NCBI GenBank assembly: GCA_902779785.1 | Contig: CACZDC010000018.1 | Span: forward strand, 1 to 32,730 | Direction: 5' to 3' | Origin: an uncultured Bacteroidia bacterium | GTDB taxonomy: Bacteria > Bacteroidota > Bacteroidia > Bacteroidales > UBA932 | Length of the DNA stretch: 32,730 nucleotides | Shown: positions 8,071 through 15,214 of the stretch, one piece after another | Position numbering within the stretch: the first letter of the stretch is position 1 | How the letters are laid out: every line of letters begins with the position of its first letter | Notes under the pieces: model-generated | The model's input: the letters and a program-made list of their open reading frames with translations, nothing else | Database searches by the model: none | What the model was told of the DNA's origin: nothing | Translations under genes and position numbers: made by a program

Positions 8071-9120
8071 ATGAAACTATCACAATTCAGTTTTGAACTG
8101 CCTCAGGAGCAGATTGCCACGGCTCCGCCGAAGTGGAGGGACGAGGCGAAACTTATGGTCCTTCACAAGGACACGGGAGAAATCGAGCATAAAATCTTCA
8201 AAGACATAGTCCAGTATTTCGGCAAGGGCGATACCTTTGTGCTGAACGACACCAAGGTTTTCCCAGCCAGGCTTTACGGCAAGAAAGAGAAGACCGGGGC
8301 AGACATTATGGTCCTGCTGCTGAGGGAACTAAACCGCGAGCAGCGCCTCTGGGATGTCATAGTGGACCCGGCCCGCAAGATCCGCATAGGCAACAAACTC
8401 TATTTCGGTGAGGATGAAAGCCTTGTGGCCGAGGTGATTGACAACACCACTTCCCGCGGACGCACCCTGCGTTTCCTCTTCGACGGCTCTTACGAAGAGT
8501 TCAAGGAGACCCTCTTCCATCTCGGCGAACCCTTCATCCCGGAGTGGGTGAAACTGAAGGTCGACCCCGAGGACAGCGAGAATTACCAGACGATTTTCGC
8601 TGCGCACGAGGGCGCGGTTTCAGCCCCCGCCGCCAGCCTGCATTTCTCTCGCGAACTGTTCAACAGAATGATACTGAAAGACATAGACAAGGCATTCATC
8701 ACTGTCCATATGGGCATAGGCCACTTCCGCAAGGTGGATGTCGAAGACTTGTCGAAGCATCGTATGGACTCGGAAAGGGTGATTATCGGACCCGAAGCCG
8801 TAGCGAAAATCAACAAGGCCAAGCGCAGCGGCAACAAGGTCGTGGCCGTCGGCGTCACAGTGATGCGTGCCCTGGAGACTTACGTCACCACCACCCACGA
8901 GGTCAATGTCTATGACGGATGGACCAACAAGTTCATCTTCCCTCCCTACCAGTACTCCATTCCGGACGCAATCGTTTCCAATTTCCACCGTCCCCAGTCA
9001 ACGATGCTGATGGCGGTCGCGGCATTCGGCGGATACAAGCAGACGATGGAAGCCTACCGTGTCGCCCTCGAGGAAGGATACAAGTTCGGCCCCTACGGAG
9101 ACGCCCTGCTTATCCTGTAA
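8071..9120 (+). CDS. queA: S-adenosylmethionine:tRNA ribosyltransferase-isomerase
   Basis: 349 residues, full family length. QueA transfers and isomerises the ribosyl group of SAM onto preQ1-modified tRNA to give epoxyqueuosine at the wobble base. Conserved blocks are visible: LNDTKVFPARL near residue 58, DPARKIRIG near 98, EGAVSAPAASLHFSREL near 180, VHMGIGHFRKVDVEDL near 208, GWTNKFIFPPYQ near 285, SNFHRPQSTMLM near 302 and GDALLIL at the end. Some usually invariant positions differ (see findings). It stands alone between a 48-bp gap and a clear terminator. I see only a weak promoter-like sequence upstream (TATATTG near 8058). Confidence 0.93.
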   Translation: MKLSQFSFELPQEQIATAPPKWRDEAKLMVLHKDTGEIEHKIFKDIVQYFGKGDTFVLNDTKVFPARLYGKKEKTGADIMVLLLRELNREQRLWDVIVDPARKIRIGNKLYFGEDESLVAEVIDNTTSRGRTLRFLFDGSYEEFKETLFHLGEPFIPEWVKLKVDPEDSENYQTIFAAHEGAVSAPAASLHFSRELFNRMILKDIDKAFITVHMGIGHFRKVDVEDLSKHRMDSERVIIGPEAVAKINKAKRSGNKVVAVGVTVMRALETYVTTTHEVNVYDGWTNKFIFPPYQYSIPDAIVSNFHRPQSTMLMAVAAFGGYKQTMEAYRVALEEGYKFGPYGDALLIL

Positions 9121-9152
9121 AATACCCCCGGAAACATTTATTTACATAGTGA

Positions 9153-9192
9153 AACAGCAGAAGTTATCAACAACTTCCGCTGTTTTTCTTTT
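9153..9192 (+). terminator. intrinsic terminator of queA
   Basis: The stem AACAGC-A-GAAGTT and AACTTC-C-GCTGTT, with loop ATCAAC, is followed by a T-rich tract (TTTTTCTTTT). It is the strongest rho-independent terminator in the window and starts 32 bases after the queA stop. Confidence 0.85.
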
Positions 9193-9200
9193 ATTCGCCC

Positions 9201-9208
9201 TATCTTCG
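9201..9208 (+). promoter_or_regulatory. putative minus-7 box of dprA
   Basis: TATCTTCG is one base from TAnnTTTG. It lies just after the queA terminator and 15 nt before the dprA ATG at 9224. Confidence 0.45.
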
Positions 9209-9223
9209 CCGCAAAAACGGCAA

Positions 9224-10306
9224 ATGGAAAAGAGAATCGGCCTGTGCGCCTTGAACCGTGCGCTGGGATACCGGCCAGCGACGGAAAAGAAAATACTTGA
9301 AAACCCGGAATCGTTCCGGCGTGCAGTGGAGGGACTTTCCCGGGAGGACCTCCTCTGGGCGGAAAAGGAACTGGAAGCGCTCCGGGATAGCGGCGACCGC
9401 TTCATAGGACTCGGTGACGATGACTATCCAGCCCTGCTCTCCGAATGCCCCGACTCGCCCGCAGGACTGTATTTCCGCTCCTGCAGCACCCCTGCCGAAG
9501 TGTTCGGGCTCCGCAGCGCAGTGGCGGTCATCGGTACGCGGGACCTCAGCCCCTATGGCCGGGAATGGTGCGAAAGGCTGGTCAGGGCTATGGCCGAGGC
9601 GCAGAATCCGCCTCTTGTAATAAGCGGCCTTGCCTACGGAGCCGACGCCGTCGCACACCGGACCGCCCTCGAGGCGGGAATACCTACAGTCGGAGTGATG
9701 GCCACAGGAATAGACGCCGTCTACCCCTGGCGCCACCTGGACCTCGCGGCGAAGATACGATCCACGCCCTTTTGCGCCCTCGTAACTGACTATCCCAGAG
9801 GCACCGAGCCAGTGGCCCTCAATTTTATGCGCCGCAACCGGATAATCGCCGGACTGGCCTCTGCGACCATAGTCATAGAGAGCAAGACCAAAGGCGGCAG
9901 CCTGATTACCGCGAAGTATGCCAACGACTACAACCGGGACGTTTTCGCCCTCCCCGGCCGGGCTGATGATCTCAGGTCTGAAGGCTGCAACTCATTGATC
10001 CACGCACATATGGCTGAAATCATAAAAGATCCTGAGGATCTGGTGGAGAGGCTTGGCCTGGGGGTGCCCGGGAAAGGGAGGAAGGCCGGACTGAAAGAAT
10101 ATCTCGAGAGAAAATACGGCCCCGGAGACGACAGGACTCTCTTCGCACTTCAGGTCAAGGAGGAAAGGGGTATCGACTGTGAGCAGGCCTGCAGACGACT
10201 CGGATGGAGCTGGGAAAGGACCCAGGCCGTCGCAGGGATGCTGGAAATGGACGGAATCATCACGAGAGACCTTCTCGGGCGATGCAGAATACAGAAAATT
10301 ATGTAA
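9224..10306 (+). CDS. dprA: DNA-processing protein DprA (DNA protecting/Smf family)
   Basis: 360 residues. The central Rossmann-like DprA domain shows AVIGTRDLSPYG near residue 105, SGLAYGADAVAHR near 136 and NRIIAGLASATIVIES near 205, followed by KGGSLITA. The C-terminal 65 residues look like the winged-helix domain found in many DprA proteins. DprA binds single-stranded DNA and loads RecA during natural transformation, and it is kept in many bacteria not known to be competent. The open frame extends upstream to 9059, but that stretch covers the queA end and the terminator. The ATG at 9224 therefore fixes the start, behind its own promoter box. Confidence 0.92.
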   Translation: MEKRIGLCALNRALGYRPATEKKILENPESFRRAVEGLSREDLLWAEKELEALRDSGDRFIGLGDDDYPALLSECPDSPAGLYFRSCSTPAEVFGLRSAVAVIGTRDLSPYGREWCERLVRAMAEAQNPPLVISGLAYGADAVAHRTALEAGIPTVGVMATGIDAVYPWRHLDLAAKIRSTPFCALVTDYPRGTEPVALNFMRRNRIIAGLASATIVIESKTKGGSLITAKYANDYNRDVFALPGRADDLRSEGCNSLIHAHMAEIIKDPEDLVERLGLGVPGKGRKAGLKEYLERKYGPGDDRTLFALQVKEERGIDCEQACRRLGWSWERTQAVAGMLEMDGIITRDLLGRCRIQKIM

Positions 10307-10311
10307 ATTTG
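10304..10311 (+). promoter_or_regulatory. minus-7 box of tatD, overlapping the dprA stop codon
   Basis: TAAATTTG is a perfect TAnnTTTG whose first three bases are the dprA stop codon. The tatD ATG begins only 5 nt after the box, so a transcript from here would be leaderless or nearly so. Confidence 0.55.
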
Positions 10312-10316
10312 CACCT

Positions 10317-11081
10317 ATGCTGATAGACTCTCATACTCATTTCTACGACGAGCTGCTGCTCCCGGACGCCGAGGATGCCATTGGCCGCGCTCTGGAGGCG
10401 GGGGTCGTGAAAATGGTCCAGGCAGACGTAGACAACCACGAAAGAGAGGCGATGTGGGCCATAGGCAAGGCCCACGAGGGGGTCCTGTTCCAGATGCTCG
10501 GCCTCTATCCGGGCTCTGTGGACCAAGGCTGGCGGGAGGAGATGGACGCTCTCGAGAAGTGGAAGGGCCATCCGGTCGTCGCGGTCGGGGAAATAGGCCT
10601 GGACTATCACGAAGGCAAACAGTTCGCCGCAGAGCAGAAGGAGGTTTTCAGGCTCCAGCTGGAGATGGCCGCGAAGATGGATCTTCCTGTCAACATCCAC
10701 CTCAGGGATGCCTGGGAGGACTTTTTCAGCATCATCTCCGACTGCCGCCACCTGGGTCTCAGAGGCTGCCTGCACTGTTTCTCCGGGAGCATTGAGATAT
10801 TTGAAAGAGTCAGCCGGATGGGCGACTGGATGGTCGGGATAGGAGGCGTAGTTACCTTCAAGAACGCCTCCCTGGCCGAAACCGTCCGGCAGATTCCCCT
10901 CGAGCGGATAATGCTGGAAACCGACGCCCCGTATCTCGCCCCTGTACCGCACAGGGGACAGCGTAACGAAAGCGCATATCTTCCGCTCGTCGCACAGAAA
11001 ATCGCCGAGATCAAGGGAATCAGTTTCGAACAGGTCGCAGAAGTCACGAGTCACAATTCAGAGCAATTCTACAATATATGA
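10317..11081 (+). CDS. tatD: TatD-family metal-dependent deoxyribonuclease
   Basis: 254 residues, full length for the TatD family of TIM-barrel metal hydrolases. Metal ligands appear in order: DSHTH at residues 4-8, GEIGLDYH near 90, NIHLRDA near 126, HCFSG near 154 and ETDAPYL near 200. Family members have 3-prime to 5-prime exonuclease activity on DNA. The frame is open upstream into dprA, but the ATG at 10317 begins the conserved MLIDSHTHFYDE and follows the promoter box. It shares ATGA with the asparaginase gene (4-bp overlap). Confidence 0.92.
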   Translation: MLIDSHTHFYDELLLPDAEDAIGRALEAGVVKMVQADVDNHEREAMWAIGKAHEGVLFQMLGLYPGSVDQGWREEMDALEKWKGHPVVAVGEIGLDYHEGKQFAAEQKEVFRLQLEMAAKMDLPVNIHLRDAWEDFFSIISDCRHLGLRGCLHCFSGSIEIFERVSRMGDWMVGIGGVVTFKNASLAETVRQIPLERIMLETDAPYLAPVPHRGQRNESAYLPLVAQKIAEIKGISFEQVAEVTSHNSEQFYNI

Positions 11082-12103
11082 GCTCATCCATTCTGATCAT
11101 CTACACCGGAGGCACCATCGGAATGAAACAGGATCCCGTGGACGGGACCCTCAAGCCTTTCGATTTCAGCCAGATCCACGAGGAAGTGCCGGAACTCGGC
11201 AAATTCAATGTCCGGATCGACACATACACCTTCAATCCCCTGATCGACTCCTCCGACGTGGAGCCCGGGATGTGGGTCTCCCTTGCGGAACTCATACAGG
11301 AGAACTATGACGACTACGACGGTTTCGTAGTCCTGCACGGGACCGACACAATGGCCTACAGCGCCTCCACCCTGAGTTTTATGCTCAAGAACCTGTCCAA
11401 ACCTGTGATTTTCACCGGAAGCCAGCTGCCCATAGGCACCCTCCGCACCGACGGGAAGGAGAATCTTGTCTCTGCCATAGAGATTGCCGGCGCAAAGGAC
11501 GCCGAGGGGCGCGCTATGGTCCCGGAAGTGGCTATCTTCTTCGGGGCCAAGTTGTTAAGGGGGAACCGGGCCACCAAGATGAGTTCAGACAGTTTCGATG
11601 CCTTCGACTCCCCGAACTGCCCTCCCCTCGCCATCGCAGGAATAGACATACGCTACAATCCATCCGTAATCGTGGCCCCCTCCCCTGGCTCGCTTAAGGT
11701 CCAGCTCAAACTGGACACGAGGGTTTCTTTCCTGAGGCTCCATCCCGGAATCACCCCGCAGGTAGCCAGAAACATTGCCTGCGGCGAAGAGACCCGCGCC
11801 GTCATCCTCGAAACCTACGGCTCCGGCAACGCCCCGTCAAAACCCTGGCTGATGGACATTATCCGCGAGGCGGTCGATATGGGCAAGATTCTGGTGAACA
11901 TAAGCCAGTGCAAGAAAGGCCGGGTTAATATGGACCTTTATGCGACCGGACGCAGCCTGAAGGATGCCGGAGTCGTGTCCGGGGACGACCTCACCCCGGA
12001 GGCCGCACTGGGCAAACTGTTCACCTTGATGGGCCTTTCGGACAACAATTCTTGGGTAAAATCTCGTTTTTCTGAGGACCTTAGAGGGGAAATAAGTAAA
12101 TAA
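11078..12103 (+). CDS. ansA: type I (cytoplasmic-type) L-asparaginase
   Basis: 341 residues with no signal peptide, so cytoplasmic. It hydrolyses L-asparagine to aspartate and ammonia. The catalytic threonine sits in YTGGTIG near residue 12, the second threonine-aspartate pair in HGTDTM near 87-92, and the catalytic lysine in RTDGKENL near 126. It overlaps tatD by 4 bp (ATGA), so the two are coupled. Asparagine synthetase (asnA) and asparaginyl-tRNA synthetase (asnS) lie 4-5 kb downstream. There is no terminator after it before the exb promoter region. Confidence 0.93.
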   Translation: MSSSILIIYTGGTIGMKQDPVDGTLKPFDFSQIHEEVPELGKFNVRIDTYTFNPLIDSSDVEPGMWVSLAELIQENYDDYDGFVVLHGTDTMAYSASTLSFMLKNLSKPVIFTGSQLPIGTLRTDGKENLVSAIEIAGAKDAEGRAMVPEVAIFFGAKLLRGNRATKMSSDSFDAFDSPNCPPLAIAGIDIRYNPSVIVAPSPGSLKVQLKLDTRVSFLRLHPGITPQVARNIACGEETRAVILETYGSGNAPSKPWLMDIIREAVDMGKILVNISQCKKGRVNMDLYATGRSLKDAGVVSGDDLTPEAALGKLFTLMGLSDNNSWVKSRFSEDLRGEISK

Positions 12104-12129
12104 AACAAGGATTATTGAAAATAATTTGC

Positions 12130-12137
12130 TATCTTGC
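12130..12137 (+). promoter_or_regulatory. putative minus-7 box of the exb cluster
   Basis: TATCTTGC is an imperfect TAnnTTTG within TTTGCTATCTTGC. The same 13 bases occur upstream of the TGS-kinase gene. If used, the exbB leader is about 80 nt long. Confidence 0.35.
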
Positions 12138-12143
12138 GGAGAA

Positions 12144-12168
12144 TTTCCGGGAGCGATATCCCCGGAAA
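12144..12168 (+). promoter_or_regulatory. hairpin in the exbB leader
   Basis: TTTCCGGG (12144-12151) pairs perfectly with CCCGGAAA (12161-12168) across a 9-nt loop. No T tract follows, so it is more likely an mRNA stabiliser or regulatory stem than a terminator. It lies 55 nt before the exbB ATG. Confidence 0.55.
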
Positions 12169-12223
12169 GAGAACGAAAACTATTTACAATTAACTATTTA
12201 TAACTAACACACAAAAAACTATT

Positions 12224-13024
12224 ATGAAAAAGTTTTTAATGTTTTTGGCAGTTGCAGGTGCTCTCACCTTCTCCGCTACAGTTGCTTTCGCTCAGGACGA
12301 AGCCGCACCTGAAGCCGCTGAACAGAATGCTCCTGAACAGGAAGCCGCAGCTCCCGCTGAAGTACAGAACCTTTTTGCCGGCACCGGTGAGGACGTTCCT
12401 CTGAACCAGGCCCTCAAGACCAAGTTCATCGAAGGTGGCGCAGGCTTTATGAGCCTCGTTCTCATCTGCCTCATCCTCGGTCTCGCCCTTTCAATCGAGC
12501 GTATCCTCTATCTTGCATTCTCCAAGACCAACACGAAGAAACTCCTCGAGGATGTCGAGAAGGCTCTCGCCGAAGGCGGCGTTGAGAAAGCCAAGGAAGT
12601 CTGCCGCAACACCCGCGGTCCTGTCGCTTCGATCTTCTATCAGGGTCTGCTCCGTATGGACCAGGGCGTCGATGTCGTCGAAAAGACCATCGTTTCCTAT
12701 GGTTCCGTGCAGATGAGCCTTATGGAAAAAGGCCTCAGCTGGATTTCCCTGTTCATCGCCATCGCCCCGTCCCTCGGATTCCTTGGAACAGTTATCGGTA
12801 TGATCCAGGCCTTCGACGCCATCCAGGCTGCCGGTGACATCTCCCCGAACGTCGTTGCAGGAGGTATGAAGGTCGCCCTTATCACCACCGTCGGCGGTCT
12901 TATCGTCGCTATGATCCTTCAGGTCTTCTACAACTACATCCTCAACAAGATCGACACTCTGACAATCGATATGGAAGACGCTTCCATCCGCTTCGTCGAC
13001 ACCATCACCAAGTACAACAAGTAA
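12224..13024 (+). CDS. exbB: MotA/TolQ/ExbB-type proton channel protein
   Basis: 266 residues. A signal-like first helix (MKKFLMFLAVAGALTFSATVAFAQ) is followed by an Ala/Glu/Pro-rich linker (about residues 25-48). The MotA/TolQ/ExbB domain follows, with three hydrophobic segments near 74-95, 170-195 and 215-240. The conserved channel stretch GFLGTVIGMIQAF lies near 185-197 and MKVALITTVGGLIVA near 217-231. It forms the proton channel that drives TonB- or Tol-linked energy transfer across the envelope, together with the ExbD-type proteins downstream. The N-terminal extension is common in Bacteroidota ExbB proteins. It is first in a four-gene cluster ending at a terminator. Confidence 0.92.
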   Translation: MKKFLMFLAVAGALTFSATVAFAQDEAAPEAAEQNAPEQEAAAPAEVQNLFAGTGEDVPLNQALKTKFIEGGAGFMSLVLICLILGLALSIERILYLAFSKTNTKKLLEDVEKALAEGGVEKAKEVCRNTRGPVASIFYQGLLRMDQGVDVVEKTIVSYGSVQMSLMEKGLSWISLFIAIAPSLGFLGTVIGMIQAFDAIQAAGDISPNVVAGGMKVALITTVGGLIVAMILQVFYNYILNKIDTLTIDMEDASIRFVDTITKYNK

Positions 13025-13050
13025 TCAGAACCTGATAATCCCCATTTACA

Positions 13051-13503
13051 ATGGAAAAACAGTTATACGCTAATATATTCAAGTGGGTATCCTGGGCGTT
13101 GCTGATTGTCAGTGTCGTGCTTCTGCTTGTCGCCTTCCCGAAATTCGGGGGTGGAGACGCCAAGGAAGAAGGTGCAGTGACAATGCTGCTGAACTGGGCA
13201 TACGTGATGCTGGGCCTCGCCCTCGTCTCGGTACTCTGCGTAGGACTGTACGTCTCCGCCGTCACCAATCCCAAGAGCCTGATCACCATAGGCATTGTGA
13301 TTGTCGGCGCCGTTGTCGTAGTCCTCGTGGCATACCTGCTTGCGTCCGGTTCACAGCCGCTCGCATACAATGGACCCGAGCCGTCAGCAGGTGAACTCAA
13401 ACTGACGGATACAGTTCTGAATCTTACCTACGGACTTGGCATCGCAGCAATCCTTGCCATCATCGTAGGAGAAATAATGGGCTTTATTCGCAAAAAAGCA
13501 TAA
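13051..13503 (+). CDS. small conserved membrane protein of the exb cluster
   Basis: 150 residues with four hydrophobic segments (about residues 12-29, 44-68, 75-97 and 122-142) and a short lysine-rich tail. I recognise no enzymatic or binding motif. Its place between exbB and two exbD genes, 26 bp after exbB and 3 bp before exbD, makes it a likely accessory subunit of the proton-channel complex. That role is inferred from position only. Confidence 0.7.
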   Translation: MEKQLYANIFKWVSWALLIVSVVLLLVAFPKFGGGDAKEEGAVTMLLNWAYVMLGLALVSVLCVGLYVSAVTNPKSLITIGIVIVGAVVVVLVAYLLASGSQPLAYNGPEPSAGELKLTDTVLNLTYGLGIAAILAIIVGEIMGFIRKKA

Positions 13504-13506
13504 AAC

Positions 13507-14085
13507 ATGGCTAAGAAAAAAACACCGGAGATCAATTCCAGCTCGACAGCGGACATCGCGTTCCTGCTGCTGTGCTACTTCCTGATGACCACCACTATGG
13601 GTGAGCAGTCAGGTCTGCAGCGCCGGCTTCCTCCCATCCCGGACAAGGATGTGAAGGTCGAAGACCAGAAGGTCAACCGCCGTAATATCGTCATCGTACG
13701 TATCAATTCTGCAGACAAGCTCTTTGCCGGTAACGAAGCCATGGACATTAACTTCCTCAAAGAGAAGATGAAGGTGTTCCTCTCCAACCCTAACAACGAT
13801 CCGTCCCTCCCTGAAAAGGAAGAGAAGGAGATCGAGGGCAAGACCTATCTGGTCTCGAAGGGCGTCATCTCCCTGCAGAACGACCGCGGTACAAGTTACG
13901 AGGCCTATATTGCAGTGCAGAATGAGCTCGTGAAGGCGGTGAACGAACTTCGTGATGAATTCTCCGTAGCCCAATTCGGCCGGAAGTTCTCTCTTCTGAC
14001 GGAAGATCAGCAGAACATCGTCAAGAAGGCTGTGCCTCAGAACATTTCCGAGGCTGAGCCGAAAGACACTGGAAAGAAGAAATAG
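13507..14085 (+). CDS. exbD: ExbD/TolR-family protein 1
   Basis: 192 residues with one membrane helix near residues 15-30 (STADIAFLLLCYFLMTT), preceded by a short cytoplasmic tail (MAKKKTPEINSSS). The aspartate in STADIAF is the conserved proton-carrying residue of ExbD/TolR. The periplasmic part is longer than usual (about 160 residues) and lysine/glutamate-rich. The second exbD starts 12 bp after this gene. Confidence 0.9.
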   Translation: MAKKKTPEINSSSTADIAFLLLCYFLMTTTMGEQSGLQRRLPPIPDKDVKVEDQKVNRRNIVIVRINSADKLFAGNEAMDINFLKEKMKVFLSNPNNDPSLPEKEEKEIEGKTYLVSKGVISLQNDRGTSYEAYIAVQNELVKAVNELRDEFSVAQFGRKFSLLTEDQQNIVKKAVPQNISEAEPKDTGKKK

Positions 14086-14097
14086 GAGGATAGAATT

Positions 14098-14571
14098 ATG
14101 TCAAAATTCGGAGGTTCAAATAGTAAGAAGAACGTTCCCGGCATTTCCTCGGGTTCTCTTTCCGATATCGTGTTTATGCTCCTGTTCTTCTTTATGGTGA
14201 CTACCCAGTTGCGTGAGACCGAGAACAAAGTCATCGTCAAGCTGCCCGAGGCAACGGAGGCCGCCAAACTCGAGAGAAAGGACCTGTCCGCCAATATCAA
14301 TATCGGCACCCCGGTCCGTCATCTCCAGAGCCAGTTCGGTACCGATGCCCGTATCCAGCTGAACGATTCTTTCAAGACGGTCGACGACATCCGCGACTTC
14401 ATCGCCGCCGAGCGCGACGCTATGAGCGAGGCTGAAAGGTCCCTTATGACGGTCAACCTTCGCGTGGACGAGGATGTGCGTATGGGTATCGTTTCCGACG
14501 TGAAACAGGAACTCAGGCGCTGCTCTGCGCTGAAGATAATGTATGCTTCCCGCAAGCCCGGTAATGACTGA
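14098..14571 (+). CDS. exbD: ExbD/TolR-family protein 2
   Basis: 157 residues with an N-terminal tail (SKFGGSNSKKNVPGISSG), then one membrane helix containing the conserved aspartate (SLSDIVFMLLFFFMVTT), then a periplasmic domain ending in LKIMYASRKPGND. An AGGAGG-like purine-rich stretch lies 11-15 bases before the ATG (AGGAGGATAGAATT), unusual here because most genes in the window lack one. A strong terminator follows 25 bp after the stop. Paired ExbD proteins may form heteromeric complexes with ExbB. Confidence 0.9.
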   Translation: MSKFGGSNSKKNVPGISSGSLSDIVFMLLFFFMVTTQLRETENKVIVKLPEATEAAKLERKDLSANINIGTPVRHLQSQFGTDARIQLNDSFKTVDDIRDFIAAERDAMSEAERSLMTVNLRVDEDVRMGIVSDVKQELRRCSALKIMYASRKPGND

Positions 14572-14595
14572 TGACATTACCCTTGCCTTTTGAAA

Positions 14596-14625
14596 GGCCG
14601 GCTCCTTCTGGGGGCCGGTCTTTTT
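14596..14625 (+). terminator. intrinsic terminator of the exb cluster
   Basis: A 10-bp GC-rich stem (14596-14605 with 14611-14620, two G-T pairs), loop TTCTG, then TTTTT at 14621-14625. It closes the exbB-exbD-exbD unit and isolates it from the repeat-bounded island. Confidence 0.85.
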
Positions 14626-14640
14626 GTTTGCCCACGGACA

Positions 14641-14776
14641 CAGCTGATCCCCCGCGCCTTCGGGCCGCCGGCTGTCGCCTTCGGACTGCTGGCCGTCACG
14701 CCTTCGGGCCGCTGGCCTCGCCGACCGGAAAATGGTCGGCTTCGCCCAGGAGCCCTCGGCTCCACTATCCTGCCCG
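14641..14776 (-). repeat. GC-rich dispersed repeat, copy B (inverted)
   Basis: On the minus strand it reads GGGCGGGCAGGAT, GTGGAGCCGAGGGCTCC, the hairpin GCCGACC-ATTTTCC-GGTCGGC (14720-14740), then three CCGAAGGCG units spaced 22-23 bases apart, ending in CGCGGGGGATC. The core matches copies A and C almost base for base. It is inverted relative to copy C, 1.35 kb away. Open frames across it (for example 14571-14840, 14577-14765) are translations of the repeat and not genes. Confidence 0.8.
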
Positions 14777-15178
14777 CCCATGCTTTACTTTCACTCGCAT
14801 TTTCGGCATTGCAGGCAATGTGTCTTTTTCATTGCACTAGAATTACTCTAGCCTAACATATATCCTATACTCTGTTGGAGACTTGTACTGTGTCACTTAA
14901 ACATTTTATATTTTCCATAGTTAGCAAACCTGTGCTGTTCATTCGCAAAAAGCAATTATTATCTTTCATTCAAATAGCCAACAGAGCATCTCCTGGCGAT
15001 ATATAAATTTGTGCGACCTACATAATTACTTAATAATCAAAAATTTAATATGAAAGATTTTTGTCAGTCGATTTTAGCTTAACAAACGAAAAAAACACGT
15101 TAATTTACAGACGAAATCAATTATTATCAATTCGCCTATGCAAAATAAAATCTTTCTTAGTGTAATAAAGGTAATGAG
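14777..15178. other. AT-rich stretch without a recognisable gene
   Basis: About 400 bases of strikingly AT-rich DNA between repeat copy B and the promoter of the structured RNA. No open frame above about 20 codons looks coding and there is no tRNA. One perfect minus-7-like box (TAAATTTG, 15004-15011) could start a transcript. A ten-codon frame at 15050 follows it but nothing else supports that frame. A short inverted repeat, CTAGA-ATTAC-TCTAG, lies near 14838-14852. The base composition suggests imported or degenerate DNA. Confidence 0.5.
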
Positions 15179-15210
15179 TTTGCCTCTTTAAAAATTATTA
15201 TTTAAATTTG
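15179..15210 (+). promoter_or_regulatory. promoter of the structured RNA
   Basis: TTTG (15179-15182), a 20-nt spacer and TAAATTTG (15203-15210) match the Bacteroidota minus-33/minus-7 promoter exactly in sequence and spacing. Transcription should begin near 15215-15218. Confidence 0.75.
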
Positions 15211-15214
15211 TAGC

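Noticed and set aside
9059-9223. N-terminal extension of DprA
   Set aside because: It overlaps the end of queA and its terminator and does not resemble DprA sequence.
14641-14712. CRISPR-like array (regular CCGAAGGCG spacing)
   Set aside because: The repeated unit is only 9-12 bases, the intervening sequences are themselves similar, and no cas genes are present.
15050-15082. Ten-codon frame after a TAAATTTG box
   Set aside because: Too short, with no ribosome site or conserved feature to support it. It could be a leader peptide but nothing shows this.
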